Positions 25,819 through 34,571 of a stretch of 64,000 nucleotides of DNA are shown in pieces. Under the pieces are notes generated by a model. That model did not search any database. It saw only the letters and a list, made by a program, of their open reading frames with translations, and was not told the origin of the DNA. The number at the start of each line of letters is the position of its first letter. Positions within the stretch are counted from its first letter, which is position 1. Made by a program: the position numbers and the translations under genes. This DNA comes from Halobellus inordinatus (GTDB lineage: Archaea; Halobacteriota; Halobacteria; Halobacteriales; Haloferacaceae). The DNA lies in NCBI RefSeq assembly GCF_024464655.1, contig NZ_JANHAV010000004.1:186001-250000 (forward strand), in the 5' to 3' direction.

Positions 25819-26715
25819 ATGACAGGACCAACAGACCCAGATACGCGTGCAGAAGAGATCGTATCCTCACTTACCGATCGCGCTGAGGAACGTGAACGTT
25901 CCCGTCGGAGCTTCCTGAGTCGATCCGTGCTCGCCGGTGGGACGCTGCTGGCGCTTGGTGGTGGCGTCGGGACCGTCCTTGCACAGGACAGCGATGACGA
26001 AAGCGAAATGAATAGCGGAGGAATGGCGGCCTACGACGACGTCGAGGGCACCGACATAGACGTCCTCAATTACGCCCTGTCGCTGGAACATCTCGAGAAC
26101 GCCTTCTACCGGACTGCTCTCGAAATGTTCGACGAAAGCGCCTTCGCCGAAGCAGAGATGCTGCAGGATCACAGCGAAGTGTACAGTAGAATCGAAACGA
26201 TCAGTCAACAGGAGGCGTCCCACGTAGAACTCCTCACTCAGGCGGTCGAACTCCTGGGCGGAACTCCCACTGAAGAGGCTAGTTACGACTTCGGGTTCGA
26301 GACTGTCTCCGAATTCCTCGAGCTCGCGCAAGTAATCGAGAATACTGGTGTCGCAGCCTACGCCGGGGCAGCCCCCTTTGTCGAGAGTCCGGATCTGCTG
26401 TCGGCCGCACTTTCGATCCATAGCGTGGAGGCACGCCACGCCGCACTGTTGAATCAATACAACGGAGCGTCGCCGTTCCCAGATACCTACGATCCAGCAC
26501 AGTCACAGGAGGACGTCCTGAACGCCGTCAGTGGATTCATCGATTCTGGTGACGACGAGACGCCGACGCCGGGCGATGGCGACGGCACGACGACGCCTGA
26601 TGATGGAACGACGACACCAGACGGCAACGAGACGATGACTCCCGATGGTAACGAAACAATAACACCCGACGGAAACGGGACGATGACGCCGAATGGAGGA
26701 AACGAAACACCCTAA
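25819..26715 (+). CDS. Tat-exported ferritin-like domain protein with a repetitive acidic tail
   Basis: 298 residues. After an acidic leader, RSRRSFLSRSVLAGGTLLALGGG is a Tat signal, ending near AQDSDDE. The core (about residues 75-230) is a four-helix ferritin-like domain (PF13668 type): DVLNYALSLEHLENAFYR, EQEASHVELL-like QQEASHVELLTQAVELLG and SVEARHAALLNQY carry the Glu/His pairs expected for a di-metal site. The last 60 residues repeat variants of TPDGNET(M/I), a low-complexity Thr/Pro/Asp/Gly tail like the O-glycosylated spacers of haloarchaeal surface proteins. Probably extracellular; the activity is unknown. It has no operon partner, being flanked by the interrupted flavodoxin gene and a transposase fragment. 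Confidence 0.85.
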   Translation: MTGPTDPDTRAEEIVSSLTDRAEERERSRRSFLSRSVLAGGTLLALGGGVGTVLAQDSDDESEMNSGGMAAYDDVEGTDIDVLNYALSLEHLENAFYRTALEMFDESAFAEAEMLQDHSEVYSRIETISQQEASHVELLTQAVELLGGTPTEEASYDFGFETVSEFLELAQVIENTGVAAYAGAAPFVESPDLLSAALSIHSVEARHAALLNQYNGASPFPDTYDPAQSQEDVLNAVSGFIDSGDDETPTPGDGDGTTTPDDGTTTPDGNETMTPDGNETITPDGNGTMTPNGGNETP

Positions 26716-26900
26716 CAGGCAGGAGGTCCCACTCACGTACTTTCCTCTTTGTCGGAGGTACCAGCACAGTTCGAGACCACCTTTCAATTTTTTGAGGATC
26801 GTATTTGGAAAATAGACAACGCTACTGGTCATATTTTTGTCTTTTTGGACGAGTCAGTCAATTCTACTTGAACTACGGTCTGAGCCAAGTGGTCTAGGTG

Positions 26901-27323
26901 TCACTCCTCGCTTTCTTCGACTTCTTCGCCCTGCGCTCTCGTTCGTAGATGCTTGGAGATAGCGCCTACGACATTCTCGATTGCCACGACCACCTGCTGG
27001 CCGCAGGGGTCGTGCCAATCGCTCCGTACAATCCGCGAAACACTGACGACCCGAAAGATAACGAATACAGGGTCGAAGACCGGATCGAGGAACACAGCGA
27101 AGACGTTCAGCTGAAACAATCCATCTTGGAGGAGACGTACAACCACCGAACAGGTGTTGAACAGACCAACGACGCGGTCAAGGACTACGGCCTCGGGCAC
27201 GTTCGCGGCCGACGCGTCGACGCACGAACAGAAGTATTCGTTGCGCTCTGCCTACGACTTGTCGTCGCAATCACCAACTACGAACGAGGATACGATCCCG
27301 GTCGAGAGAAACTCACTCTATGA
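26901..27323 (+). pseudogene. C-terminal remnant of a haloarchaeal DDE transposase
   Basis: In one frame the sequence reads SLLAFFDFFALRSRS, a TAG (26946-26948), then MLGDSAYDILDCHDHLLAAG, VVPIAPYNPRNTDDP, YRVEDRIEEHSEDV, QTNDAVKDYGLG and ALCLRLVVAITNYERG. This is the C-terminal half of an IS4/IS5-superclass transposase common in haloarchaea, with the final Glu region of the DDE triad. The N-terminal catalytic part is missing and there is an in-frame stop, so it is inactive. I see no terminal repeats around it. Confidence 0.78.
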
Positions 27324-28016
27324 GACCGACTCTTTGACACGCTCTATCCTGTATCTACCTATTCGCTCTCTACCTGGCTCTGTTCGCAGAGTTCTCAGAA
27401 TCGACGGAAGCAGTATTATGTTGATTACCGACTGACAATAATTTCACCTGCTTGAATTGTATGATAATTAATACAAAAAGAAGCAGTCTAGGATTCGTCG
27501 AGTTACTTTGGGATGGCGCTGACAGACAGGTCAGCGATTCCTTCGCGACAGACCTAAAAGACTGTTGTGATCGGGAACGGACAGCGAATGCCCCGAGTTC
27601 TGGTGACAGCGCAGCTGACAAGACGGCTGTTCGGACCAAGGGCAGTAGCCTTGTCTATATTGCGCAATGTATCTCGGTTGAAAATCACTGCACAGTATCG
27701 ACATCACTGAGCAAAAGATTTCGACTCAGCGGCTATATTTACCAATTAGCATAGTAATAGAAGCACGGAATACCAGGTGGCGGAATTTGGGTATAGGGAC
27801 ACTTATACGACTTTCTTCTCGATAAGGGTCAACTTGTTACCTGAACTGCTACGGCAGAAACGTCATCAAAAGTAATACTACACACTCCAGAATGAGACTT
27901 GACTTGATCTATCTCTCGTGAGCGAGTGGACGAACTGCCGTCGCCTGGTAAATTGCACTGTTCGTGTACTATTACCGACCCAAATCAAATTATATCCATA
28001 TATAATTCTTTGTCCC
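27324..28016. other. AT-rich gap without a supported gene
   Basis: Between the transposase remnant and the IS6-element target duplication. A 100-codon frame at 27452-27754 has no recognisable motif and its composition is not haloarchaeal, so it is not called. The part from 27960 to 28016 looks like the AT-rich upstream region of the gene at 28846, now separated from it by the IS element. Confidence 0.45.
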
Positions 28017-28024
28017 GATACGCT

Positions 28025-28723
28025 GGTCGTGTTAACTTTGGCATCGATTCCACCAGACAGCGAGGGCTTGGAGCCACGATTCTGCTGTCGTCGGCTCCAC
28101 GTGACTGAACGTATTTGAAAACGAAGAGGTTCGTCGTTTTATCTCATGAAATAGACGTTCGACAGCATTCCGATTGCCATAGCGTTCATATCTGCAATCG
28201 AGGCCGTGTCGATCGAGGGCAGTTTGGAGCCACTGAGCATCGTCGACGAGAAACACGGCGGTTTCGACATCGTGTTTCTCGCGTAATTCGCTCAGAAAGA
28301 TCTCAGTGAGGCCGGTTGTATACGTGCTAAAGAGCCGAATATGAAGGAATCTGTTTGTTTCAGGATCGATGGCGGCATACAGCCAGTATTGCTGATCATT
28401 GATTCGAATCACGGTTTCGTCAAGTGCAACGTGATTCGGGCTCGCACCGCCGTCGGGCTGTAGATCGGCCTTCTGCACCCAGTTGTGGACGGCCGTTCGA
28501 GAGCGTTCGACACCCAACCTTTCAAGAATCGAGATGGTATTCGAAAGTGATAGTCTTGCCACGTGCATCTGAATACCGAGCCGCATCGCGAACTCGGGTG
28601 TCCGCTGACGCTCCACAAAATCTAATTCGATCCAGTCGCTACCATCGCTGAGGCGTGTGATTTCTGGCATAGAGCACTACGAAATCACCACGCCTCACTC
28701 TTCACCCTTAACTTGACACGACC
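28025..28723 (-). mobile_element. Complete IS6-family insertion sequence with 8-bp target duplication
   Basis: 699 bp. The ends begin GGTCGTGTTAACTT (28025) and, on the other strand, GGTCGTGTCAAGTT (28723), matching at 12 of 14 positions. The element is flanked on both sides by the same 8 bp, GATACGCT (28017-28024 and 28724-28731), the target duplication size of IS6-family elements. The intact duplication implies a fairly recent, simple insertion. Confidence 0.92.
28032..28670 (-). CDS. IS6-family transposase (haloarchaeal ISH15-like)
   Basis: 212 residues and apparently intact. The DDE domain shows Asp in HVALDETVIRINDQQYWLYA, a second Asp in AVFLVDDAQWLQTAL and Glu in NRNAVERLFHEIKRRT, with the tight D-E spacing of the IS6 family. 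A helix-turn-helix (LSLSNTISILERLGVERSRTAVHNW) precedes it. It fills almost the whole element, with stop and start near the terminal repeats. It catalyses replicative (cointegrate) transposition of this element and could join separate replicons, a possible route for acquiring the island that follows. Confidence 0.93.
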   Translation of the reverse strand: MPEITRLSDGSDWIELDFVERQRTPEFAMRLGIQMHVARLSLSNTISILERLGVERSRTAVHNWVQKADLQPDGGASPNHVALDETVIRINDQQYWLYAAIDPETNRFLHIRLFSTYTTGLTEIFLSELREKHDVETAVFLVDDAQWLQTALDRHGLDCRYERYGNRNAVERLFHEIKRRTSSFSNTFSHVEPTTAESWLQALAVWWNRCQS

Positions 28724-28845
28724 GATACGCTGAAGCAGAGCCGTTGCAATATAGAATTGAGCCTTTGTGGTGCAGCTACTGGAAACGGATTGGATTGTGT
28801 ATACCCCAATATATAAATTTGAGTTATACGTTGGTCCTCCCATCT

Positions 28846-29832
28846 ATGACAGTTGAAAACATTTCGTTGGCGTGTAATCTAACTGATAGAACACGGGCAA
28901 TATATGAAGGACAGGTGCGTCCAACAGGAGTCGATTTGAACTTCCTCCCATATAGCGTTGAAGAGGTGTTCTTCCGGATGCTGCGGTATGAGGAATTCGA
29001 CGCCGCAGAAATGTCGATGTCGTCTTATATGATGACTGTTGACCGTGAGAACCCAGACTTGATCGCGATCCCTGTTTTTCCTTCTCGGTTCTTCCGACAC
29101 TCTTGTATTTTTGTGAATACTAATGCAGGGATTGAGGGACCTGCTGATCTCCGTGGCAAGAAGGTCGGTGTGCCTGAATACCAGATGACTTCCCCACTCT
29201 GGATTCGGGGGATGCTCCAACACGAGTATGGGGTCAGCCCAGAAGAGATGCATTGGTACCATGGAGGAGAAGAAGAAGGAGGGCGTGAAGAAAAACTCTC
29301 TGTTGATCTACCTCCTGACGTCGACCTTTCGTCTATTGAACCAGACGAGACACTGAGTGCGATGCTTGGACGGGGAGATCTTGATGCCCTGCTTACTGCC
29401 CGGACACCTTCTTCTTACTCAACCTCTTCTGTTGAACGACTCTGGCAGGACTACCGTTCAGTAGAACGTGACTACTACAAGCGGACGGGCTTCTTCCCAA
29501 TTATGCATACTATCGTTCTCCGTGGTGACGTCTACCGGGAAAATCCTTGGCTTGCACAGGAACTCACCAAGGTATTCACTGAGGCCAAAAAAGTAGGGCT
29601 CGATCGTCTGCGTGACACAAGCGCTCTTCAGACGTCTCTTCCCTGGCAGACTTACGAACTTGAGTCAACTGTTGATCTTATGGGTGATGATTATTGGCCC
29701 TACGGTGTTGATGCTAACCGCAGTACACTGGAGGCAATGACGCAGTACTCCTACGAACAAGGACTCACAAATCGAAAGCTCTCAGTCGAAGAGTTATTCG
29801 CACCAGAAACTGTAAGCGAATTCAAGGTTTAA
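28846..29832 (+). CDS. 4,5-dihydroxyphthalate decarboxylase (Pht5)-family protein
   Basis: 328 residues from the ATG at 28846; the longer frame to 28744 includes promoter-like AT-rich DNA. The protein matches the Pht5 family along its length: LACNLTDRTRAIYEGQV, GVDLNFLPYSVEEVFFRMLR, FDAAEMSMSSYMM, IAIPVFPSRFFRHS, LRGKKVGVPEYQMTSPLWIRG, LLTARTPSSY and FPIMHTIVLRGDVY. Bacterial Pht5 decarboxylates dihydroxyphthalate to protocatechuate, though the fold is that of periplasmic binding proteins and many family members are untested. There is no signal peptide. It is the first gene of a less GC-rich island also containing another decarboxylase-type fold and an organic-acid transporter. An aromatic carboxylate is the best guess for the substrate. 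Confidence 0.85.
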   Translation: MTVENISLACNLTDRTRAIYEGQVRPTGVDLNFLPYSVEEVFFRMLRYEEFDAAEMSMSSYMMTVDRENPDLIAIPVFPSRFFRHSCIFVNTNAGIEGPADLRGKKVGVPEYQMTSPLWIRGMLQHEYGVSPEEMHWYHGGEEEGGREEKLSVDLPPDVDLSSIEPDETLSAMLGRGDLDALLTARTPSSYSTSSVERLWQDYRSVERDYYKRTGFFPIMHTIVLRGDVYRENPWLAQELTKVFTEAKKVGLDRLRDTSALQTSLPWQTYELESTVDLMGDDYWPYGVDANRSTLEAMTQYSYEQGLTNRKLSVEELFAPETVSEFKV

Positions 29833-30013
29833 GTACGGTATATATTCGACGCTCGGCACACTCCCGCTATCTGTAGTCGATATCTTCTATACGCTTTGTC
29901 AGTATCTTGTACACGGCTGGCGTCACCTTATACAGCACAATTATTTTGTTGAGGTACACTTTGCGTGGATGTTCACCCGAATATTGATAACACATTCTGT
30001 ATATCTTTTTGTT

Positions 30014-30718
30014 GTGCAGGACCTTGAGAAGTCAAGACAGCAACTCGTAACAGCAAATCGAATACTTGCAAATGAAGGTATCATTCAAGGCTTTGGTCAC
30101 GTTAGTGTTCGTCATCCAGACGGCGACAAGATGCTGATCTCTCGTTCACTCAGTCCCGGCCTCGTAACAGAAGACGATCTTATGACGATGACATTCGACG
30201 GGGAGATCGTTGAAAACGTAGATGCTAGCCCGTACCTGGAGACGGTGATTCATCGTGCAATCTACCGAAACCGTGACGATGTCGGAGCCGTTGTGCATCA
30301 CCACGCCCCTCAGCTTATGCCGTTTGTCGCGTCGGATACAGAGATCAAGCCAGCCTTCCATATGGCAGCCTTATTCCACGAGGGTGTCCCAACCTTTTCA
30401 GACTATGACTTAGATTACGGTCGACTCATCGCTACGGAAGAAGAAGGGGAACGGATGGCCGAGGTGCTCGGAGAAAAGCGAGGGCAACTACTCGCCAACC
30501 ACGGGGCGAACGTCACTGGCTCCAATATAAAGGAGGCTATTCTCGCGACAAAATATCTAGTGATGAATGCTCAGTACCAATTCCAGGCAGAACAACTAGG
30601 TGGCACAACGTACTTTGATGGCCCAGAAGAGGCACTTGAGAACACAATCGATGATGCCATCTTGGCACAGATATCGGTCGACCGTATGTGGTCATTCCTG
30701 AGTGACCGACTGCCGTAG
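30014..30718 (+). CDS. Class II aldolase/adducin-family protein (aldolase or aromatic-acid decarboxylase)
   Basis: About 234 residues from GTG 30014 (VQDLEKSRQQLVTANRILANEG), where family similarity begins; an ATG at 29969 would add 15 residues without family character. The zinc-binding histidines of the fold are visible in AVVHHHAPQ and in LLANHGANVTG, and GFGHVSVRHPDGDKMLISRS forms the phosphate/carboxylate-binding loop. Members include fuculose-phosphate aldolase and metal-dependent decarboxylases such as 3,4-dihydroxyphthalate decarboxylase. Next to a Pht5 homologue the decarboxylase role is attractive (inference). The gap of about 180 nt from the preceding gene is AT-rich and may hold its own promoter. 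Confidence 0.85.
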   Translation: MQDLEKSRQQLVTANRILANEGIIQGFGHVSVRHPDGDKMLISRSLSPGLVTEDDLMTMTFDGEIVENVDASPYLETVIHRAIYRNRDDVGAVVHHHAPQLMPFVASDTEIKPAFHMAALFHEGVPTFSDYDLDYGRLIATEEEGERMAEVLGEKRGQLLANHGANVTGSNIKEAILATKYLVMNAQYQFQAEQLGGTTYFDGPEEALENTIDDAILAQISVDRMWSFLSDRLP

Positions 30719-30807
30719 TTCGTCCCTCTTCTGCGGTCGTATTTTTCAAGAATAGGAAAAATTGTACTCCGAAATACATTCGATGATCGCTGGTACAACT
30801 GAAAAAT

Positions 30808-30893
30808 TTCGTAGCGTGTTCAACCGGCCACTTGGCCAGCCACACGTCGTCGTGCGCTCGGGTGCGTGAAGACGTGAACGCGCTACTATATGG
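30808..30893. repeat. Palindromic element family 1, copy 5 (diverged, arm-compensated)
   Basis: CGTAGCGTGTTCA near 30810 pairs with TGAACGCGCTACTATA near 30875-30890. Both arms differ from the family consensus in the TTTGCA part but still pair with each other. GGTGCGTGAAGAC next to the right arm is shared with the copies at 58141 and 62929. It lies between convergent genes. Confidence 0.65.
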
Positions 30894-30997
30894 TTAAAGA
30901 TTGACCACACGCATCGTTTGCTAGGCGACAGGCTTCCGATCATTCAGGCAGAGACGATGGAATAGGAGAGCTCTCTCGCCTCGCTGGCCGCTCAGTC

Positions 30998-32110
30998 TTA
31001 GAATACGCCCTGAATGATACCCTTCATTGGCGAACTGCCGAAGGTCTCGAACTGTTCGCCCATAACCTCGCTCACTTGATCTGCAGAGCCTGGATTCACG
31101 ATTGGTCGTCCTTTTTCGCTGGTCTCTTGGAGGAATTCTTCGTCTTGAATAATTTTCGAGAAAGCATTACGCTGGATCTCGAGGATCTCTTCGGGAACAC
31201 CCGGAGGACCAGTGAAGAACCGTCGGAACCTAGTTAGGCGAGCGTATTGTTCCATATTTTCAATGTCAAGATCACCCGAGTACTGCTTTGGGACGCCGTG
31301 GTAGATAGAGTCCTCGCCAACGGGATCCGAGAACATAATTGTCATTTCTGAATTAAGCGCTTTGACGACCTTCAATCCGGATGTTGCAGGACCGACGAGG
31401 AATACGTCAGCCTCTCCACGTTCGAGTCCGGACAGAGCCTCTCCGGTCCCTCCGTAATGAACGAAGTTGACGTCCTCTTCCGCCCAGGCACCGGTGAGTT
31501 CACCGAGAAGCACCACACCGGTATGTGAGATGGCTCCAACACCTTGGGTCGCGAAATTAAGCTCGTCGATACGGTTGACAAAGTCATCCCACCCTGAGAT
31601 ACCTGCGGACTCCATCGAGATCAAACTGTTTGGTGACTGAGTGACCGCACCAATATGACTCATCTCTTGAAGCTGATATCCAACGTTACGGCCAATTTGT
31701 TGGGTGACCCCTTGGTAGGCATCCCAAATCATCAGGGTGTGCCCGTCTGGGTCAGCATTGTATGTCTCCGTTGTCCCTTTCACACCACCGCCTCCAACAA
31801 CGTTCTTCACCGTAACCGTAACGTCATTCGGAAGATGCTTCTCTAAGTATGGAGCGGTGAGGCGAGCGTAGGCGTCGAATCCACCACCAGTAGCATACGG
31901 AACAATAATCTCAACCTCCTCAGTTGGGTAGTCAACCGAGGACTCCGTTTCGTCGCCCTCGCCATTCCCAGTATCACCAGTAGTCTCACTTGCTGCAGTA
32001 TCGTTACTTCCTCCATTGGAGCTAGAACAGCCTGCCAACCCGAGCGTAGCCGCTGTTCCAATGGATGCGATAATCTCTCGCCGATTAATTACGGTTTTTC
32101 TGCGCACCAT
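30998..32110 (-). CDS. tctC: TctC-type substrate-binding lipoprotein of a tripartite tricarboxylate transporter
   Basis: 370 residues from the ATG at 32110, which places the Tat signal NRREIIASIGTAATLGLAGC at the N-terminus with the lipobox Cys near residue 31. A Ser/Asn/Gly/Glu-rich linker follows. The mature protein is a TTT/Bug-type binding protein: VEIIVPYATGGGFDAYARL, VVGGGGVKGT, and PGVPEEILEIQRNAFSKII. These receptors bind carboxylates such as citrate, terephthalate or phthalate outside the cell and pass them to TctA/TctB. It is the first of the three minus-strand transporter parts by position, but it lies downstream of TctA and TctB in the reading direction. Confidence 0.9.
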   Translation of the reverse strand: MVRRKTVINRREIIASIGTAATLGLAGCSSSNGGSNDTAASETTGDTGNGEGDETESSVDYPTEEVEIIVPYATGGGFDAYARLTAPYLEKHLPNDVTVTVKNVVGGGGVKGTTETYNADPDGHTLMIWDAYQGVTQQIGRNVGYQLQEMSHIGAVTQSPNSLISMESAGISGWDDFVNRIDELNFATQGVGAISHTGVVLLGELTGAWAEEDVNFVHYGGTGEALSGLERGEADVFLVGPATSGLKVVKALNSEMTIMFSDPVGEDSIYHGVPKQYSGDLDIENMEQYARLTRFRRFFTGPPGVPEEILEIQRNAFSKIIQDEEFLQETSEKGRPIVNPGSADQVSEVMGEQFETFGSSPMKGIIQGVF

Positions 32111-32222
32111 AGTTAGCCAACTCAGATTCAACATACATAAAGTTAATGCTCTATTATCAAAGATACGACCTAATATTCAATGGTTCAACAGATTCTCACG
32201 GCAGACGACGGTGTTTCCTCCC

Positions 32223-33752
32223 TCAGGTCTTTTGTCGCATTGATCCGAGTGCCTGACGGAGGGGAATAAGAAGTGCGACGACAATGACCAAGATCAAGAC
32301 GAGCGATAGCGGTGTGAAGAGCACGCCGAAATCGCCTTGAGAGATCTGGAGTGACCGGTGGAAATTCTGCTCTGCCATTGGTCCTAGGACGAGTGCAATA
32401 ACGAGAGCAATGCGCGAAATGTTGAATTTGAGCATCGCGAAGCCGAAAACTCCAAAGAAGCCTGCAAGCAGGACGTCAGCAAAATTACCGCGGATCACGA
32501 ATGACCCGAGAAGTCCAATCACGATCACGATCGGTGCCAGCGTCGAGATGGAAATCTTGGTCAGTTTCGCGAGAGGATTGATACTAACGAGTCCAATGAG
32601 TGATGTGAGAAGATTTGAGATGACTAACGCGAACACAATAATGAAGACTAACTGGAGGTTTTCCTGGAAGAGGAGTGGACCGGGTGTAACGCCGTGAAGG
32701 ATAAACGCGCCGAGAAGAACCGCCGTTGATGCAGAACCCGGCACACCCAGCCCGAGTGTTGGGAGCATAGATCCCCCATCCTTCGCGTCATTCGCGGCCT
32801 CACTAGCGATAACTCCTTTCACGTTTCCTTCGCCAAACGACTCCTGATCGCTCGAGGTCTGTTTCGCTTGCAGATACGCCACAAAATTAGCAACGGTACC
32901 ACCCACTCCGGGGATGACGCCAATGCCCCATCCCAGGACTGCACTCCGGAGGAAGAGGAACCAATTTTCGAGAACCGATTTAACCCCATCAAGCCGGCCA
33001 CCGCTGACAACTTCAGCCTCTGCAATCGAACTCCCCTGACTGGCGAGCCGGATCATCTCTGCGAGTGCAAACAAACCGATGATTGCTGGGATAAGCTGAA
33101 TGCCAGAGAGCAGATACGAAGAGCCCCAAGTGAATCTAGCGGTTCCAGTGACCGGATTGAGGCCGTGAAAAGCGAGCATCAGTCCAAATCCACCAGCAAT
33201 GAGATCGGTAAGGACTGACCCCGTCGTTGCTACAGCAATCACTGTCAAGCCGAGGAGCGCAAGCCAAAACAGTTCTGGAGAGCCGAACGCTAGCGTAACT
33301 GGGCGGATAAATGGGACGGCAGCAACAAGCAGCACAAGTCCTAGAAGAGCTCCGCTAGCAGAGGATACCGCACTTGCGGCAATGGCCTCCCCTGCTCTTC
33401 CTTGACGAGCCATTGGGTAACCATCCAAGAGTGTCGCGGCGTTTGGCGCAGAGCCGGGCGTGTTTAGCAAGATTGCTGTTACAGAGCCGCCGAAGTTTGT
33501 ACCACCAAGTGCCGCTGCGAGAATCATAATCGCGACGTTCGGCTCCATATCGAACGTGATTGGAATCAGCAGCGCAAGAGTAATTGCACCACCGAGTCCT
33601 GGGATTACGCCCATCACGACACCGAGGAGCGTCGCTAGGACAATGAACCCAATATGTAGCGGGTCAGCAATCACCCCCATAGCTATTTGGATCGCTTCGT
33701 TGAACGTGCCGGCGCTTGACTGGAGCAGTGTCATAATCGGGATCTCGAACAT
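32223..33752 (-). CDS. tctA: TctA large membrane subunit of the tripartite tricarboxylate transporter
   Basis: 509 residues, about twelve membrane segments. TctA signatures are VMGVIPGLGGAITLALLIPITF, GGTNFGGSVTAILLNTPGSA, PNAATLLDGYPMARQG and LPTLGLGVPGSASTAVLLGAF. It forms the ion-coupled channel for carboxylate import together with TctB (upstream at 33804-34403) and the TctC lipoprotein. All three genes are on the minus strand with gaps of about 50-115 nt, consistent with one operon. The DNA is less GC-rich than in the flanking regions. Confidence 0.92.
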   Translation of the reverse strand: MFEIPIMTLLQSSAGTFNEAIQIAMGVIADPLHIGFIVLATLLGVVMGVIPGLGGAITLALLIPITFDMEPNVAIMILAAALGGTNFGGSVTAILLNTPGSAPNAATLLDGYPMARQGRAGEAIAASAVSSASGALLGLVLLVAAVPFIRPVTLAFGSPELFWLALLGLTVIAVATTGSVLTDLIAGGFGLMLAFHGLNPVTGTARFTWGSSYLLSGIQLIPAIIGLFALAEMIRLASQGSSIAEAEVVSGGRLDGVKSVLENWFLFLRSAVLGWGIGVIPGVGGTVANFVAYLQAKQTSSDQESFGEGNVKGVIASEAANDAKDGGSMLPTLGLGVPGSASTAVLLGAFILHGVTPGPLLFQENLQLVFIIVFALVISNLLTSLIGLVSINPLAKLTKISISTLAPIVIVIGLLGSFVIRGNFADVLLAGFFGVFGFAMLKFNISRIALVIALVLGPMAEQNFHRSLQISQGDFGVLFTPLSLVLILVIVVALLIPLRQALGSMRQKT

Positions 33753-33803
33753 TAATGTCGTGTCCTTAGCTGAGCGGTTGTAGTTTTAGTAGTTAGCATC
33801 GGT

Positions 33804-34403
33804 TCAAGGGAGCGTATTCATAATCGAGTCCGGAAGAAGAGCCGGCTCGTACAGATTCACCGAAAGCAGTTGGACGAACAGGAGGTACACTATGCCGTAA
33901 GCGATGACTGTACTCCCCAATGCACGGATTAGGTCGCGCTCGTGAGAGTACACGAAGAGAAAGACGAAGACTACGAGAGCGATCTGAAATCCAATCGCCC
34001 ATACGAGAACCAGTGCAGTTACTAGCCACAGGATGATCTCCGCTTCTCTTCGGTATTGAGTCATTGGGTCGATCGGATTGGGATCATCATCCATCAACCC
34101 GTCAGTCATATCCTGAAATACCCCACTGGACCCAAGCTGGATATGGTTAGTGAGAAGAAGGTCAAGACGGAGTATTATGAGGCCTAGTAACGGCCCTCCG
34201 ACCAACAGGGGGAATAAACGTGGCTGAGACCCATAACCAAGGGCAGTGTATATAAGTAGCAGTGTGTATGTGAATAATAGGCCTATAAAAAGGGCCTCAA
34301 AATGATTGCTGTCCAAACGCCTAGCCTGTCGTAAGACCAGCGATTTCACCTCCGTGGCCGAGGACCCATTTTGACGCGTGTTCTCCATAACTGCATGAGA
34401 CAT
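33804..34403 (-). CDS. tctB: TctB small membrane subunit of the tripartite tricarboxylate transporter
   Basis: About 199 residues. Four membrane segments are predicted by eye (FEALFIGLLFTYTLLLIYTA, LFPLLVGGPLLGLIILRL, IILWLVTALVLVWAIGFQIA and AYGIVYLLFVQLLSVNLY) with the SQPRLFPLLVGGPLL stretch typical of TctB. A hydrophilic loop of about 40 residues separates the second and third segments. Starts at 34415, 34403 and 34388 are possible; none has a clear advantage. Assignment rests on size, topology and position just upstream of TctA, since TctB sequences are poorly conserved. Confidence 0.82.
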   Translation of the reverse strand: MSHAVMENTRQNGSSATEVKSLVLRQARRLDSNHFEALFIGLLFTYTLLLIYTALGYGSQPRLFPLLVGGPLLGLIILRLDLLLTNHIQLGSSGVFQDMTDGLMDDDPNPIDPMTQYRREAEIILWLVTALVLVWAIGFQIALVVFVFLFVYSHERDLIRALGSTVIAYGIVYLLFVQLLSVNLYEPALLPDSIMNTLP

Positions 34404-34507
34404 ACACGCATACATAAATCTATCGTGTAGAATAGACGCGGTCAGGTTAGAACATTACCAGCTAAATTTGCTTTTATCAGTATACTCTAATTTGTACAAA
34501 ATTAGTC

Positions 34508-34524
34508 AGATATAATATATAACA
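34508..34524 (+). promoter_or_regulatory. TATA-rich promoter region of the amidohydrolase/Rieske genes
   Basis: AGATATAATATATAACA at 34508-34524 holds overlapping TATA-like boxes about 48-65 nt upstream of the ATG at 34572. The whole gap between the divergent tctB and amidohydrolase genes is AT-rich and probably contains promoters for both. Confidence 0.4.
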
Positions 34525-34571
34525 GATATTCCGAAACACATATGTAGAGGCAGAGAAACCAGATAGACGCA

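Noticed and set aside
27452-27754. 100-codon open frame
   Set aside because: No motif, AT-rich, atypical amino-acid use.
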